64,000 nucleotides of DNA from Yinghuangia sp051388915. GTDB lineage: Bacteria > Actinomycetota > Actinomycetes > Streptomycetales > Streptomycetaceae. The translations under genes were made by a program, and so were the position numbers. The stretch spans positions 168,756 through 232,755 of the forward strand of contig NZ_JBPKBH010000014.1 of the NCBI RefSeq assembly GCF_051388915.1. The letters run 5' to 3'. Positions 26,212 through 35,219 of the stretch are shown in pieces; the stretch's first letter is position 1, and every line of letters starts with the position of its first letter. Below the pieces are notes generated by a model. The model was not told the origin of the DNA. It did not search any database and saw only the letters and a program-made list of their open reading frames with translations.

Positions 26212-26446
26212 CCGCGAACGCGCTGCCTCGTTGCTACGCGGAACCTTCACCGACATGGTGGGCCACGAAATGCCCTCCACCACTTCCGATTTGCCCCGCC
26301 TGGCCGGCTGGACCGCTTTCGGCACCGGTCGGTCCGCGCCTCGACTATGTCCGTTAACGCACCACCGCACTCAGCGCCTGGCGCCGCGAGCCCCAAGTAA
26401 TCGAGTTCATCCACCGGGCTCGAACCGAACTGGCATGGCCGCGTGA
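26212..26446 (+). pseudogene. Internally deleted remnant of the XRE-TPR regulator
   Basis: Bases 26215-26325 match about 11905-12020 of the regulator gene ('LLRGTFTD' region), and 26338-26446 match its last 110 bases through the TGA. The middle, roughly 570 bp, is missing, and a TAA interrupts the frame. Gene order (integrase end, then regulator) mirrors module 1 after a large deletion. Confidence 0.82.
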
Positions 26447-26504
26447 GCCTCGCTCTCGCGCCCTGTCGGGACACCACCAAACTGCGATCTCCTCATCCGC
26501 CGGT

Positions 26505-26927
26505 TCAGTCTTCATGGACCTTGAAGACGGCCAGTTTCGTCCAGTCCAATGGCCGCACGATCTCGGCGAGGCGGGTGAAGGGGTCCTCAGCGGGATACTG
26601 GAACCACACGACCAACAGTTCTGACTCACCGAAGCCCGCCGCAGACTCCGGGCGCCACATCGAGGTCAATCGGGCGTGGCAACGTACTCGGGGCAGCCAC
26701 GAATCGACGTGGGCCGCCATGTCAGCCCGCATGCCGTCCAAACCATGAACATAGACGCCGTTCGTCTCGGCGACCTGTCGCTCGAGCTGCATCAGTCTGA
26801 ACTTGCGATGCAGGTACGGCGTTCCCTCCAGCATCCCCTCGACGTCGTCCCAGAAGCGGAGTTCACGCAGGACGACGCGTACCTCTCCCGCTGGGAAGTC
26901 ACGAAGGTCAGAAGTCCCAGGTGTCAT
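26505..26927 (-). CDS. Hypothetical protein
   Basis: 140 residues from ATG 26927. Earlier in-frame starts up to 26990 exist but give an Arg-rich, unlikely extension. The sequence is globular and balanced ('VRVVLRELRFWDDVEGMLEG', 'MQLERQVAETNGVYVHGLDG', 'LLVVWFQYPAEDPFTRLAEI'). I recognise no family. It lies between the regulator remnant and the last GTGGTGGGAGC-type repeat, so it may be surviving cargo of the relic element. There is no clear ribosome site. Confidence 0.55.
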   Translation of the reverse strand: MTPGTSDLRDFPAGEVRVVLRELRFWDDVEGMLEGTPYLHRKFRLMQLERQVAETNGVYVHGLDGMRADMAAHVDSWLPRVRCHARLTSMWRPESAAGFGESELLVVWFQYPAEDPFTRLAEIVRPLDWTKLAVFKVHED

Positions 26928-27576
26928 GGCGCAAAGCCTACGCAGGCACCCGCCGATGACCGTCGAGGTTCTCACCCGATCGCGACGCACTGCGCGAAGC
27001 CGGAGCGCGCATGACGGGGCAACCCACAGCGTGGTGGGAGCATCGTGCGAGCCGCCGTTCCGGAATACCGCGCGAACGTACGGTGTCCCCGCGCGTCACC
27101 GGACGCCACCTACAGGCCTTCGCCACCGGCCTCGAACTCGACCGCTCAGCAGTCGACGCCCCACCACAACAAACCCATCGAAGAAGTCAACACCCACACC
27201 AAACGCATCATGCGGCAGACCCACGAGTCGGATTCGACCTCCTCCGCCACCGCATCCCTCTCCCGCGACGCTCACGAAGAGCTAGCACCAAAGTGAGGCA
27301 GAGCCGTTCGATCTACAGACCCTTCAGGGCCCCGGCGTATACGTATGAACCTGATTGAGATGCCTTTTTCTCTTCTTTGTCATGCTTTGAAGTGATTTAC
27401 CAACAGCCCCTCGTTTCACCGTTCTGAGGTTGGTCTGGGTCTCAGGTGCAGTTGTCGGCTGGTGTTGCGTCTGGACGCGTCGGTCCGCCGGGGGGTACCG
27501 ACGAAGCGGCCGGCGCGCCGCATCTGTGTGTGGGGGTTCGTCGTGCGGATGGGTCTTGCTGGCATTCTGGATCGTT
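26928..27576. other. Right margin of the relic element, no gene
   Basis: No convincing frame is present. The sixth GTGGTGGGAGC-type repeat lies at 27031-27052, with flanks (GTTCCGGAA, GCGCGAACGTACG) like those of copy b at 13388. No attachment core is seen 138 bp later, so the end is lost. From about 27300 an A/T-richer stretch leads into the HxlR gene. Confidence 0.5.
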
Positions 27577-27978
27577 ATGGAGAGCACTGGCCGGGTCATC
27601 GTTGCGTCGTCTGGGCTTCCTGCCGATGTCTTCTCCGAGAAGTGCGCGACGCGGCAGGTTCTTGACCACATTGCGAGCAAGTGGACCGTCCTGATCGTTG
27701 ACGCTCTCGGGGACGGGCCGCGGCGGCATGCTGAGTTGCGGCGGCGGGTTGAGGGGGTGACTCAGAAGATGCTCACGCAGACGCTGCGGCTCCTCGAAGC
27801 TGACGGGTTCGTCGAGCGCGCTGTCACGCCGACCGTGCCGCCCGAGGTCAGTTACGCCCTCACTCCGCTCGGGCAGAGTCTGCGCGAGCCCATTGCCGCG
27901 ATCCGGTTGTGGACCGAGACGCACATCAACGAGATCGAACGCGCCCGCGCCGCCCGTACCGCGGGCGCATCTGGCTGA
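27577..27978 (+). CDS. HxlR family transcriptional regulator
   Basis: 133 residues from ATG 27577; the frame is open further upstream but without sense. The winged helix matches HxlR proteins: Cys in 'SEKCATRQVLDHIASKWTVL', then 'RHAELRRRVEGVTQKMLTQT', 'LRLLEADGFVERAVTPTVPP' and 'VSYALTPLGQSL'. Such dimers usually respond to reactive electrophiles or oxidants and control a neighbouring enzyme. The next gene in the same direction is a metallo-beta-lactamase-fold hydrolase, with a perfect palindrome between them. Confidence 0.93.
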   Translation: MESTGRVIVASSGLPADVFSEKCATRQVLDHIASKWTVLIVDALGDGPRRHAELRRRVEGVTQKMLTQTLRLLEADGFVERAVTPTVPPEVSYALTPLGQSLREPIAAIRLWTETHINEIERARAARTAGASG

Positions 27979-28034
27979 CGCCGCTGAGGCTTCGGGGCGA
28001 GGGGCGGGGCGGGGCGGGGTCGGGCGAGGGGGCG

Positions 28035-28050
28035 GGCACTTCAAAGTGCC
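28035..28050. promoter_or_regulatory. Candidate HxlR operator
   Basis: GGCACTTCAAAGTGCC is a perfect inverted repeat, 7 bp on each side of CA, placed 76 bp before the hydrolase start. HxlR sites often have an ACTT/AAGT core. Binding by the upstream HxlR protein is inferred. Confidence 0.6.
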
Positions 28051-28125
28051 GTCTTACGAACGCCGCGCTGCTGTCCGAGGGTTGAGTCATCCCCCGGAAG
28101 CCTCTAGGCGAACTGGAGTACCACC

Positions 28126-29019
28126 ATGGTTGCAGCGGCCCCCCGAGCCACCGTTCACGTCGGCGAGACCGCCATCACCTTCCTGCCCGACGGGCACGGA
28201 TGGCTGAACCCCGACGTCCTCTTCCCGGCCAGCGCGCCCGACGGCTGGTCGACACACGCGGCGTTCCTCGATGACGCGGGCCGATTCCCGGTGAGCATCG
28301 GCGCGTTCCTCATCCGTACCGGGCGTCGCACGATCCTTGTCGATCTGGGGCTGGGGGACGTCGCGTTCGGTATCCCGGGCGTCGCCGACTTCCGCGGTGG
28401 CGGGCTGCTCGACAGCCTCGCCGAAGAAGGCCTGACTCCCGACGACATCGACACCGTCGTCTACACCCACCTACACCACGATCACGTCGGCTGGACGACC
28501 AACGTCGCGCCCGCCCCCAACGCCCCGGAGGGGCAACGCGTCACGGGCCTCACCTTCGCCGGTGCGCGGCACATGGTCGCCGAGGCCGAGTGGCGGCACT
28601 GGGCCGGTACGGACGACCCCGTCGGCCCGCACCCCTACGCCGTTCAGGCTTCTCTCGCCGAGTTGGTCGAGCATGTCGGTGACGGCGACGAAATAGCGCC
28701 GGGTGTACGCGTGTTGGCGACCCCGGGCCACACCCCCGGCCACATCAGCCTCGTCGTCACCGACCCCGCGGGCGCATCCCCCGACCGCCTCGTCATCCTC
28801 GGCGACGTGATGCACTGCCAGGTGCAAGTCACCGAGAGCTCCTGGAACTTCGCGTTCGACGTCGATCCCGGGCAGAGCGTCGCAACGCGCGAACTCCTGC
28901 TCAAGGAACTCGAAGACGAGCACACGGTGCTGGCCGGCGGCCACTTCGCCGGGCATGTGTTCGGCCGCGTCCTGCCGCCGAAGTCGGCCCGGGCGTGGCA
29001 GCGCGGACGCGTAGCGTGA
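28126..29019 (+). CDS. Metallo-beta-lactamase-fold hydrolase
   Basis: 297 residues from ATG 28126 with CTGGAG upstream. The two-zinc site is complete: HxHxDH in 'THLHHDHVGW', His in 'TPGHTPGHISL', Asp in 'ILGDVMH', and the late His in 'AGGHFAGHVFG'. Members include lactonases, thioesterases and detoxifying hydrolases. The family does not give the substrate. Pairing with an HxlR regulator suggests induction by a toxic small molecule. It converges with the WGR-propeller gene with no gap, stops touching at 29019/29020. Confidence 0.92.
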   Translation: MVAAAPRATVHVGETAITFLPDGHGWLNPDVLFPASAPDGWSTHAAFLDDAGRFPVSIGAFLIRTGRRTILVDLGLGDVAFGIPGVADFRGGGLLDSLAEEGLTPDDIDTVVYTHLHHDHVGWTTNVAPAPNAPEGQRVTGLTFAGARHMVAEAEWRHWAGTDDPVGPHPYAVQASLAELVEHVGDGDEIAPGVRVLATPGHTPGHISLVVTDPAGASPDRLVILGDVMHCQVQVTESSWNFAFDVDPGQSVATRELLLKELEDEHTVLAGGHFAGHVFGRVLPPKSARAWQRGRVA

Positions 29020-30249
29020 TCAGAGTTTGCGGATGAGGATGCGGCCGTTGTCGCCGTGGCTCGCTATCACGGTTTGGGCCGCATCGAATCTGATGATGTC
29101 GGTGCGGCCCGTACCGCCGTTGTCGGAACGGGAGTTGAAGGCGGCGTCGTAGTGGCGGGCGGCGACGTCCAGGACCGAGATGTCGCCGCGGCCGCCGACG
29201 ACAAGGGTTGTACCGTCGGGTGAGAAGGCCCAACCGTGGCAGCGGGCCCAGCGGTCCGGGTTCCGGAGCGCCGGGCAGTACCAGGCGAGTTCGCCGGTCT
29301 CCAGGGCGTACGCGGCTGGGCCTTCGACGGCCTCGGAGTTGACGACGAGCCAGGTGTCGGCGGGGTCGAAGCCGACGGTGTACGGCCTGTCCTGCATCGG
29401 GAGACGCCGTACGAGCTGCCGCGCGTCGACGTCCCAGATCTCGATCTCGACGGTCCGCGGGGCGTCCTCGCTGTAGCGCGACCCCTGGACGAAGCACAGT
29501 GCCAGGAGCTTCCCGGACGGCGACAGGCCGGCGGCCCAGCATTCCGATGGCTGCCTGGCCGCGGAGGTCTGGAACAGTTCGTCGCCGTCAGGGTCGAGTA
29601 CGCGGACGCTGTCGTCGCGGTCGAAGACCAACAGCCGTTCGCGCCGGGCGTCCCACTGCGGGCGGAGCCGGAACGGGTTGTAGTGCGCGGTCTTGAACTG
29701 CACGTAGGCGGCGAGCGTCCGCGTCCCACCGGAGGCGAGGTCGAGCAGCCGCGTCTCGCCGCCGACCGCGAAGACGACGCGCTCGGCGGCGACGTCGAAC
29801 AGCACGGCGTGCGGCAGCGGTTGGGCGAGCTCGGGTGACGGCGGCACGGAGTGGACCAGGCGGCGGAGGTTCGTCGCGGCATCGATCACATGGATCTCCG
29901 CGGTGTTGGTGCTGTCGCGGAAGCCACCGGTCACGAGGGTCCTGGCGTCCGGCGACAGGTCGAACCCGCCGGTGCACCGCAGCGGCGCCTTGAGGTACAG
30001 CAGGGTGTCGCCGCGTACCGCCCCCGCGGGATCGACGACGTACGCGAACCCCTCCTGCATCTTCTTCCGCCGATACGCGTGAAACCCCTCCACCGCCTGG
30101 TCCGCGGTCGCGAAGTCCCGCACCGTCTCCCGCGGCCGACGCGCATCGGTCCACGTCTGGCACGTCAGCCGCACCCCGTCCGCCACCATCCGGCAAAACC
30201 TCGTCCGCGCGGGCTCGGACAACCTCAGCGTCATATCCAGAACCGTCAT
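29020..30249 (-). CDS. WGR-like domain protein with beta-propeller repeats
   Basis: 409 residues from ATG 30249. Residues about 5-70 look like a WGR domain, a nucleic-acid-binding module ('DGVRLTCQTWTDARRPRETV', then FATADQAVEGFHAYRRKKMQEGF in pattern). From about 85 there are WD40-like blades: 'FDLSPDARTLVTGG', 'AGLSPSGKLLALCF', 'WAFSPDGTTLVVGGRGDISV'. It follows the SRA-HNH gene by 55 bp in the same direction, so it may be a fifth gene of that defence operon, for instance a damage or DNA-end sensor. It may also be independent. Confidence 0.72.
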   Translation of the reverse strand: MTVLDMTLRLSEPARTRFCRMVADGVRLTCQTWTDARRPRETVRDFATADQAVEGFHAYRRKKMQEGFAYVVDPAGAVRGDTLLYLKAPLRCTGGFDLSPDARTLVTGGFRDSTNTAEIHVIDAATNLRRLVHSVPPSPELAQPLPHAVLFDVAAERVVFAVGGETRLLDLASGGTRTLAAYVQFKTAHYNPFRLRPQWDARRERLLVFDRDDSVRVLDPDGDELFQTSAARQPSECWAAGLSPSGKLLALCFVQGSRYSEDAPRTVEIEIWDVDARQLVRRLPMQDRPYTVGFDPADTWLVVNSEAVEGPAAYALETGELAWYCPALRNPDRWARCHGWAFSPDGTTLVVGGRGDISVLDVAARHYDAAFNSRSDNGGTGRTDIIRFDAAQTVIASHGDNGRILIRKL

Positions 30250-30304
30250 GCGCGCCGAGGCTATACGCCCGGTCGGACGCCGTCCCAGATGCCCCGAGAT
30301 GCGG

Positions 30305-31237
30305 TCAGTGCTGTCGGCGGGCGACCAGGTCGCGATGCTTCGCCAGGAACGTGTCCCGGACATGGTGGCCGGGCGCGAGTCGCAGCGTGCCGAGGCTTTC
30401 CTGGTTCATTACGTGCCAGACGGAACGGTCATGGCGTATTTCCAAAGCCAGTCCGTCGAAGAGTGCGTGGTGGTTAGGACAAAGGCACAGCAGGTTTTCG
30501 GGAATGTCTGGGCCATTGTGGGGCTTGCCCAGCGGGACTATGTGGGCGCCCTGCACCTTGTGTCCCATAGGGGTTTCAAGGCGGAGACCACAAACCTGAC
30601 AACGATGATCATGCAGTTGCTTGACCTTTTCGGCCAGCAGCGAGTCGCGGCGTATCCGATAGGACGTGCGCGTCGTCCGCCCTGGGGTGTCGTTGCCCGT
30701 CGGCAGGGGTAGGCGCCCGATCTCAACAGTATCGGCGGGAGCTCCGACTACAGGATCCTGTTCCGGGAGCTTTACCAATTCGTAGCGCCAGATGAGGAAT
30801 CCGTCTCTACCGGCTTCCGACCATGACCGGGCGACCGCGAAGAGTCCGTCGTAGCGGTAGCCCGAGGGAGGTGAGAACGCCACGTCCGGCACGTGACCGC
30901 GCACAACACGTACGGGTAGGTTGAGGGCCTGGCTCTGCAAGAGTGCGGCGTTTCCCTTAGTCAGGACCTGGTCTGCTACTTGGCGGCCGTTGGCAGGGTT
31001 GCGGCCGCCCTCGCCGGTGTAGATGATCACGTCGCCGTGGTCCACGTCGTCTTGGTATCCCCCGGAAACCACGATCGATTCGGCACCTTCCGCAGCCCGG
31101 CCGCAGATTCCGGCCTGCAACTGACGGTGCACTTTGGCTTCCCGAACGGCGGCACGACTAACAAACATCTGGCCAACATGAACTCCGGCGATCGGGCCGA
31201 AGAACCCGTTGTCGCTTCGATTTTCGAGTCGCGCCAT
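30305..31237 (-). CDS. SRA (YDG)-HNH modification-dependent endonuclease
   Basis: 310 residues. The N-terminal SRA domain (about 10-155) has 'GPIAGVHVGQMFVSRAAVRE', 'SIVVSGGYQDDVDHGDVIIY' and 'GEGGRN'. SRA domains flip out and read modified cytosine. The C-terminal HNH nuclease (about 205-260) has Cys213/Cys216 in 'CQVCGL', His232 in 'GAHIVPL', and 'CLCPNHHALFD'. Together this is the layout of type IV restriction enzymes that cut methylated or otherwise modified DNA. It begins at the last base of the Z1 stop, so it is translationally linked to the Z1/DUF4420/GHKL operon, where it takes the place of another effector. Confidence 0.9.
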   Translation of the reverse strand: MARLENRSDNGFFGPIAGVHVGQMFVSRAAVREAKVHRQLQAGICGRAAEGAESIVVSGGYQDDVDHGDVIIYTGEGGRNPANGRQVADQVLTKGNAALLQSQALNLPVRVVRGHVPDVAFSPPSGYRYDGLFAVARSWSEAGRDGFLIWRYELVKLPEQDPVVGAPADTVEIGRLPLPTGNDTPGRTTRTSYRIRRDSLLAEKVKQLHDHRCQVCGLRLETPMGHKVQGAHIVPLGKPHNGPDIPENLLCLCPNHHALFDGLALEIRHDRSVWHVMNQESLGTLRLAPGHHVRDTFLAKHRDLVARRQH

Positions 31238-34197
31238 CAGGAGGGCTCCACAAAATGGTCAATGATGGGAACGTTTGGGCGGGATGAGTCGCGCGTGCGG
31301 AAGCGCACGAGTTCGCGTCCCGCTCCCTGGGCAACGACGGGTGGGATCAACGCAAATCCCATGACCACTTTAGTTGGGTCGATGGTGCCGGCAACGACCA
31401 GTTCCGCGGGGTCCTGCTCCACGATCGGATAGAGGACGACCGCACCGCGCCTCGGCCGTGCCAACCGGTCTGCGCTCTCGTCACCCACGCTCTCCGGAGC
31501 ACCAGCGATGCGGTACGCAGCCTGACGATGCTCGGGGTTCATGATCGCGCCAAACAACGGATAGCGACGACGGTTTCGGCGGGCCAACGGCAGCGGGCGC
31601 GCGCCGAGGATCGAAGCTTCAGTACGTCCTTGGGCGGACTGCCCCGGCAACAGCAGCACCCAGTCGTCCACTTGCCCTGGTGTCTCACCCAACTCCTCAA
31701 GGTAGGCAAGGTGTGGCGAGAACGTGGTGGGGTCCCACCACCTCAAGTCGCTCATGACAGCGAGGAGTTGCTGGTGTCCTACTGCCCCGTAGAAGGCGTG
31801 GTAGTGGCGAGGACGTTCACCAACGTAGTTGGGCTTGTAGAAAAACTCCGCGGCTTCAGGCGCCAACAGGTCAAGCAGCGGACGCCAGAGCGCCGTGTTG
31901 TGCTTGAGGTCCGCAGCCTTCAGTGGGTAACCGGTGGGCTCGACGCGCCGCCCTGGGGAGCGCACGACTACCAACTCCGCGTTGTACATCTTGTTGGCAC
32001 CCGTGGGCTTGAGCCAGGGCAAGTGTTGGGCAACGAGCGGTGGGACTTGGGCGGGGGTGACCTGCGGCTTGCCATCGACGAGTTCGGCGTACTTGTGCAG
32101 TTCCTCGCGAAAGGCTTCCTCGTCGCGACAGATCGCCTCGAAGGCGTCGTAGAGGTCGACGGTTTGTCTGCCGAAGGCTTCGGAGCGACCGATGAAGAGG
32201 CGTACGAGGTCGCGGTAGCCACGGCGGAAGCCGAACCAACGACCCATCTGCATCAGAGTGTCGGCCTGGGCGGTGGTGCGTCGGTAGTAGGTGACCGTCA
32301 GACCCTCGACCGTGAATCCGCGCGACAGCTTCGTTCCACCGACAAGGATTTTCCAGATGGACCGCTTGTCGAAGTCGGCGGCGCCCTTCTCCACGTCCTG
32401 GTCGCCGTTGACGGTAATGACCGGGCCGCCGTCGCCGCTGATGCGTACAAGCACCGGCCCAAGACAAGGGATGAGTTCGTCGAAGGTGTCAGGTACGGCC
32501 TGACCGGCGGCGTGGTGGGTGGACACCGGCTTCAGGTCAGAGGCAAACAGGGCGCGAAGGCGCTGGTGACCCGCCTCGCCCATGTAAGCGGATTCGTACC
32601 ACATCTTGGTGAGCCGCTTGGACAGTTCCCGATGCTCCGCGACGCGCACGGACTGGTGTACCAACATCGTGTGGTGTCGGAAGTAGTCGTTACCGAGCCC
32701 GTGCTGCTCGCGAAAGAGCTTGACGGCTCCGGTGAGGACGTACATGTCCAAGGCCTGTTGCAGGAAAACGTCATCGGATTCGTCGCCGACAGTGATGCCT
32801 CGCACGTGCGCTGCCTCTTGAGAGTTCGCGATCGCGCGTTCCTCTGGCGGGACGTCGGAGTCGAGGTCGTGGAAATCCCGGACACCCATATACCCGTCGG
32901 GGCGTTGCAGAGAGATGATGAAGTCCTTCGGGAAGATGTCCACCGCGTCGGACGGGTCGATGAACACGTTGGCGAAGGGTGTGGCAGTGTAGCCCACGTA
33001 CTGTGCGCGCGGAAGTTGGGCCAGCAACTGTGCGATCAGGCCGTTGATGGCGGTACGTTCCGCCTTGCCTTCCTGCCACTTCTTCGGGTTGGACGTGTTG
33101 ACGGACGCCTGATCCGACTCATCGTCGATGATCAGCACCGGGATCTGATCCAGCGGAGTATGGATCTTCCTCAGATCCTTGAGCAACTTCTCCAGAACGA
33201 TCTTGTTCTTCTTGACCACCATCAGCCGCGCCTTGCTGGCGTGCAGGTTGTCCGAATGGAACAACGGCTTGTGTGGATACTTCTTCTCGAACTCCAGGGC
33301 GGATATCCCTTGTTGGAGCCGCTTGTAGTCGTAGTCGCGTGTGGTCAGGCGTTCGATGTCGAAGTGATGCAGCAGCGAGGGAAGTCCACCGTGCTTAAGG
33401 AACTTGCCCTGATGCCACTCGGGATCGTCGCCATAGTCCAAGTCCTCCAGGGCTTCCGGATCGTTGCGGTCCCGTCCGCGCAGGATGTTCTCTTCGCCAA
33501 CGAGTTCCATGTCCAGCCGCCTTTGGGTCTGACCGCGCAGGAGATTGAGCGTTCCACCCAGGACGATGATCAGCCTGTAGCCGGCGTCCATGGCCTTGGC
33601 CACCACACCTGTGAAGTTGGCCGTCTTGCCACTCTGGACGTAACCCACGACCAGGCCTTTGGATTGGTACGCCTCAGGCTGTGACGGATTCGCCAGGCGC
33701 TCCACCACCTTCGTCGTTGCATCGTCGAGCGAGGCGACAGCCTCCGGCTTCCAGCCCTTGTTGAGCAGCAGGCCGCGGTACGCGGGCCAGTACCAGCCCT
33801 CTCGCCGCGCGTCGTACCACGGGCTGAACTCGTCGCTGATGACGGTCGGTCCATCCTCAACTGCCACCGGTGCAATGGCGTCCAGCACTTCGGCGGTCCG
33901 GGGTTCGACGTCCAGCAACTTGTAGGTATGCGAGCGACGTTCGAGCGTGCGTGGGGGTGCGTCCGTCCACGTCGCCTCGCTGGCGAAGTCCCACTCGGCG
34001 AGGATGTGTCGCCACAACAGACTGAGTTCGTCCCCGGCGCGAGCCTCGAATAGCCTTTGGCGCAGCACCGACTCGCTGAGATCCGGAACGAAGTCGAAGT
34101 CCTCGGCCGCGAATTCCAAGGCTCGCGCCAACGGCCGCGGCTTGCGTTTCATCGCGCCCAACGCGGCCTGATGCACGAACAGCAGCGTGTCACTCAT
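31237..34197 (-). CDS. Z1 domain ATPase (helicase-like)
   Basis: 986 residues. The N-terminal third leads to Walker A 'GYVQSGKTANF' (Lys191), then 'IIVLGGTLNLLRGQTQRRLD', Walker B 'VLIIDDESDQAS' (358-360), and 'GYTATPFANVF'. A central stretch 'WKILVGGTKLSRGFTVEGLT' and 'MQMGRWFGFRRGYRDLVRLF' completes a superfamily 2-like motor. These are hallmarks of the Z1 family found with GHKL ATPases and DUF4420 proteins in restriction and defence loci. It overlaps the DUF4420 gene by 4 bases. It probably moves along DNA and drives or licenses the nucleases of the operon. Confidence 0.93.
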   Translation of the reverse strand: MSDTLLFVHQAALGAMKRKPRPLARALEFAAEDFDFVPDLSESVLRQRLFEARAGDELSLLWRHILAEWDFASEATWTDAPPRTLERRSHTYKLLDVEPRTAEVLDAIAPVAVEDGPTVISDEFSPWYDARREGWYWPAYRGLLLNKGWKPEAVASLDDATTKVVERLANPSQPEAYQSKGLVVGYVQSGKTANFTGVVAKAMDAGYRLIIVLGGTLNLLRGQTQRRLDMELVGEENILRGRDRNDPEALEDLDYGDDPEWHQGKFLKHGGLPSLLHHFDIERLTTRDYDYKRLQQGISALEFEKKYPHKPLFHSDNLHASKARLMVVKKNKIVLEKLLKDLRKIHTPLDQIPVLIIDDESDQASVNTSNPKKWQEGKAERTAINGLIAQLLAQLPRAQYVGYTATPFANVFIDPSDAVDIFPKDFIISLQRPDGYMGVRDFHDLDSDVPPEERAIANSQEAAHVRGITVGDESDDVFLQQALDMYVLTGAVKLFREQHGLGNDYFRHHTMLVHQSVRVAEHRELSKRLTKMWYESAYMGEAGHQRLRALFASDLKPVSTHHAAGQAVPDTFDELIPCLGPVLVRISGDGGPVITVNGDQDVEKGAADFDKRSIWKILVGGTKLSRGFTVEGLTVTYYRRTTAQADTLMQMGRWFGFRRGYRDLVRLFIGRSEAFGRQTVDLYDAFEAICRDEEAFREELHKYAELVDGKPQVTPAQVPPLVAQHLPWLKPTGANKMYNAELVVVRSPGRRVEPTGYPLKAADLKHNTALWRPLLDLLAPEAAEFFYKPNYVGERPRHYHAFYGAVGHQQLLAVMSDLRWWDPTTFSPHLAYLEELGETPGQVDDWVLLLPGQSAQGRTEASILGARPLPLARRNRRRYPLFGAIMNPEHRQAAYRIAGAPESVGDESADRLARPRRGAVVLYPIVEQDPAELVVAGTIDPTKVVMGFALIPPVVAQGAGRELVRFRTRDSSRPNVPIIDHFVEPS

Positions 34198-35219
34198 GCG
34201 ACGAACTCCCCTTGCTGCGAGGCGGAAAGCAACTGGGCAACCTCACTCGTCGCACATGCGAGGTTGTCGACATCAATGCGGTACGTCACGTCAACGAGGT
34301 GAGAGCGCACCTCAGGCGGCAGCGCGAGGAGATCCGGCGTCAGCCTCGGGAACCTCCCATCGACAACGTACGCGGCCGGCCGCGTGCGCAAGGCCCATGA
34401 CTCTTCGTCCGCCTGTTCACGATCGTCCAATCTCCCGTAGGCGATCAGTCGTCCCTCGAAATGGTCACGCTCCGCCGGAGCCTCCGCGTCGATCTGCGCC
34501 CGCAAGGCGGCGATGCAGCTTGTCAAGGTGCGTCCAGATGCTCCGCCGCGAGTGAATTGAAGTGAGCAGAGCAGCAGTTCACGATCCCCCGTGGTTGCGA
34601 GTTGCGTAAGCCCCGAAATGCGGTGCACGCGCCGCTCGGACGCTGTGGTCTTGACCTCGATGTCCACGTCTGGAAGCCCGAAATCGTGCTCCTCATCGGC
34701 GCTCCCCCGCCAGGACTTCACCGCCAACTGCCAGCCGTACCCCGCGGCAAGGCGTTCCAGCACAAACAATTCCCCCAGCAGCCCAAGTTCCTGCGTGAGC
34801 GATCGGGTCCGCGCGCGGGTTAGCAGTTCGTTCCACGACCGAACCGTGGCTCCCCACGCAGCGACTGGGTTCGCACCCGAGCGCACCCGTTCGGCGACAC
34901 CCGACAGCAAGTCGTGGAAATCCCGGTACAGTTCCCGCTCGACAGTCGAGATCTCCATGAACCTCTTGCCCCCTTGCACCACCTTCGCAAGTTTGACAGC
35001 GGCTAGGGGCGATGTTGGGAGGCGCATCTCGGCGTCGACCTCGACCCGCAGTCCGATGCGTTCCCCGTCACTACCGACGAAGTACTCGACGTGAGGATCC
35101 TTCGTGTCCACGGGTATTCGCCGAGGTTCGCCGACGTCGATGCAATGCGAGATCTCCGCCCACGCCCCGTAGGACCCGGTCATGTCGTACGCCCTTCCCG
35201 ACAACGCGTCGACGCTCAT
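34194..35219 (-). CDS. DUF4420 PD-(D/E)XK motif protein
   Basis: 341 residues from ATG 35219, overlapping the GHKL gene by 4 bases. An in-frame ATG at 35183 is possible. The nuclease-like core is 'LGLLGELFVLERLAAGYGWQ' (Glu150) followed by 'DEEHDFGLPDVDIEVKTT' with Asp184/Asp186 and Glu188-Val-Lys190. This fits PD-(D/E)XK. DUF4420 proteins regularly accompany Z1 and MutL-like ATPases in phage-defence loci. It may cleave DNA itself or bind it for the SRA-HNH partner. Confidence 0.92.
   Translation of the reverse strand: MSVDALSGRAYDMTGSYGAWAEISHCIDVGEPRRIPVDTKDPHVEYFVGSDGERIGLRVEVDAEMRLPTSPLAAVKLAKVVQGGKRFMEISTVERELYRDFHDLLSGVAERVRSGANPVAAWGATVRSWNELLTRARTRSLTQELGLLGELFVLERLAAGYGWQLAVKSWRGSADEEHDFGLPDVDIEVKTTASERRVHRISGLTQLATTGDRELLLCSLQFTRGGASGRTLTSCIAALRAQIDAEAPAERDHFEGRLIAYGRLDDREQADEESWALRTRPAAYVVDGRFPRLTPDLLALPPEVRSHLVDVTYRIDVDNLACATSEVAQLLSASQQGEFVA

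Noticed and set aside
31528..33684. 718-codon plus-strand frame
   Set aside because: It is antisense to the Z1 gene, whose Walker motifs are clear.
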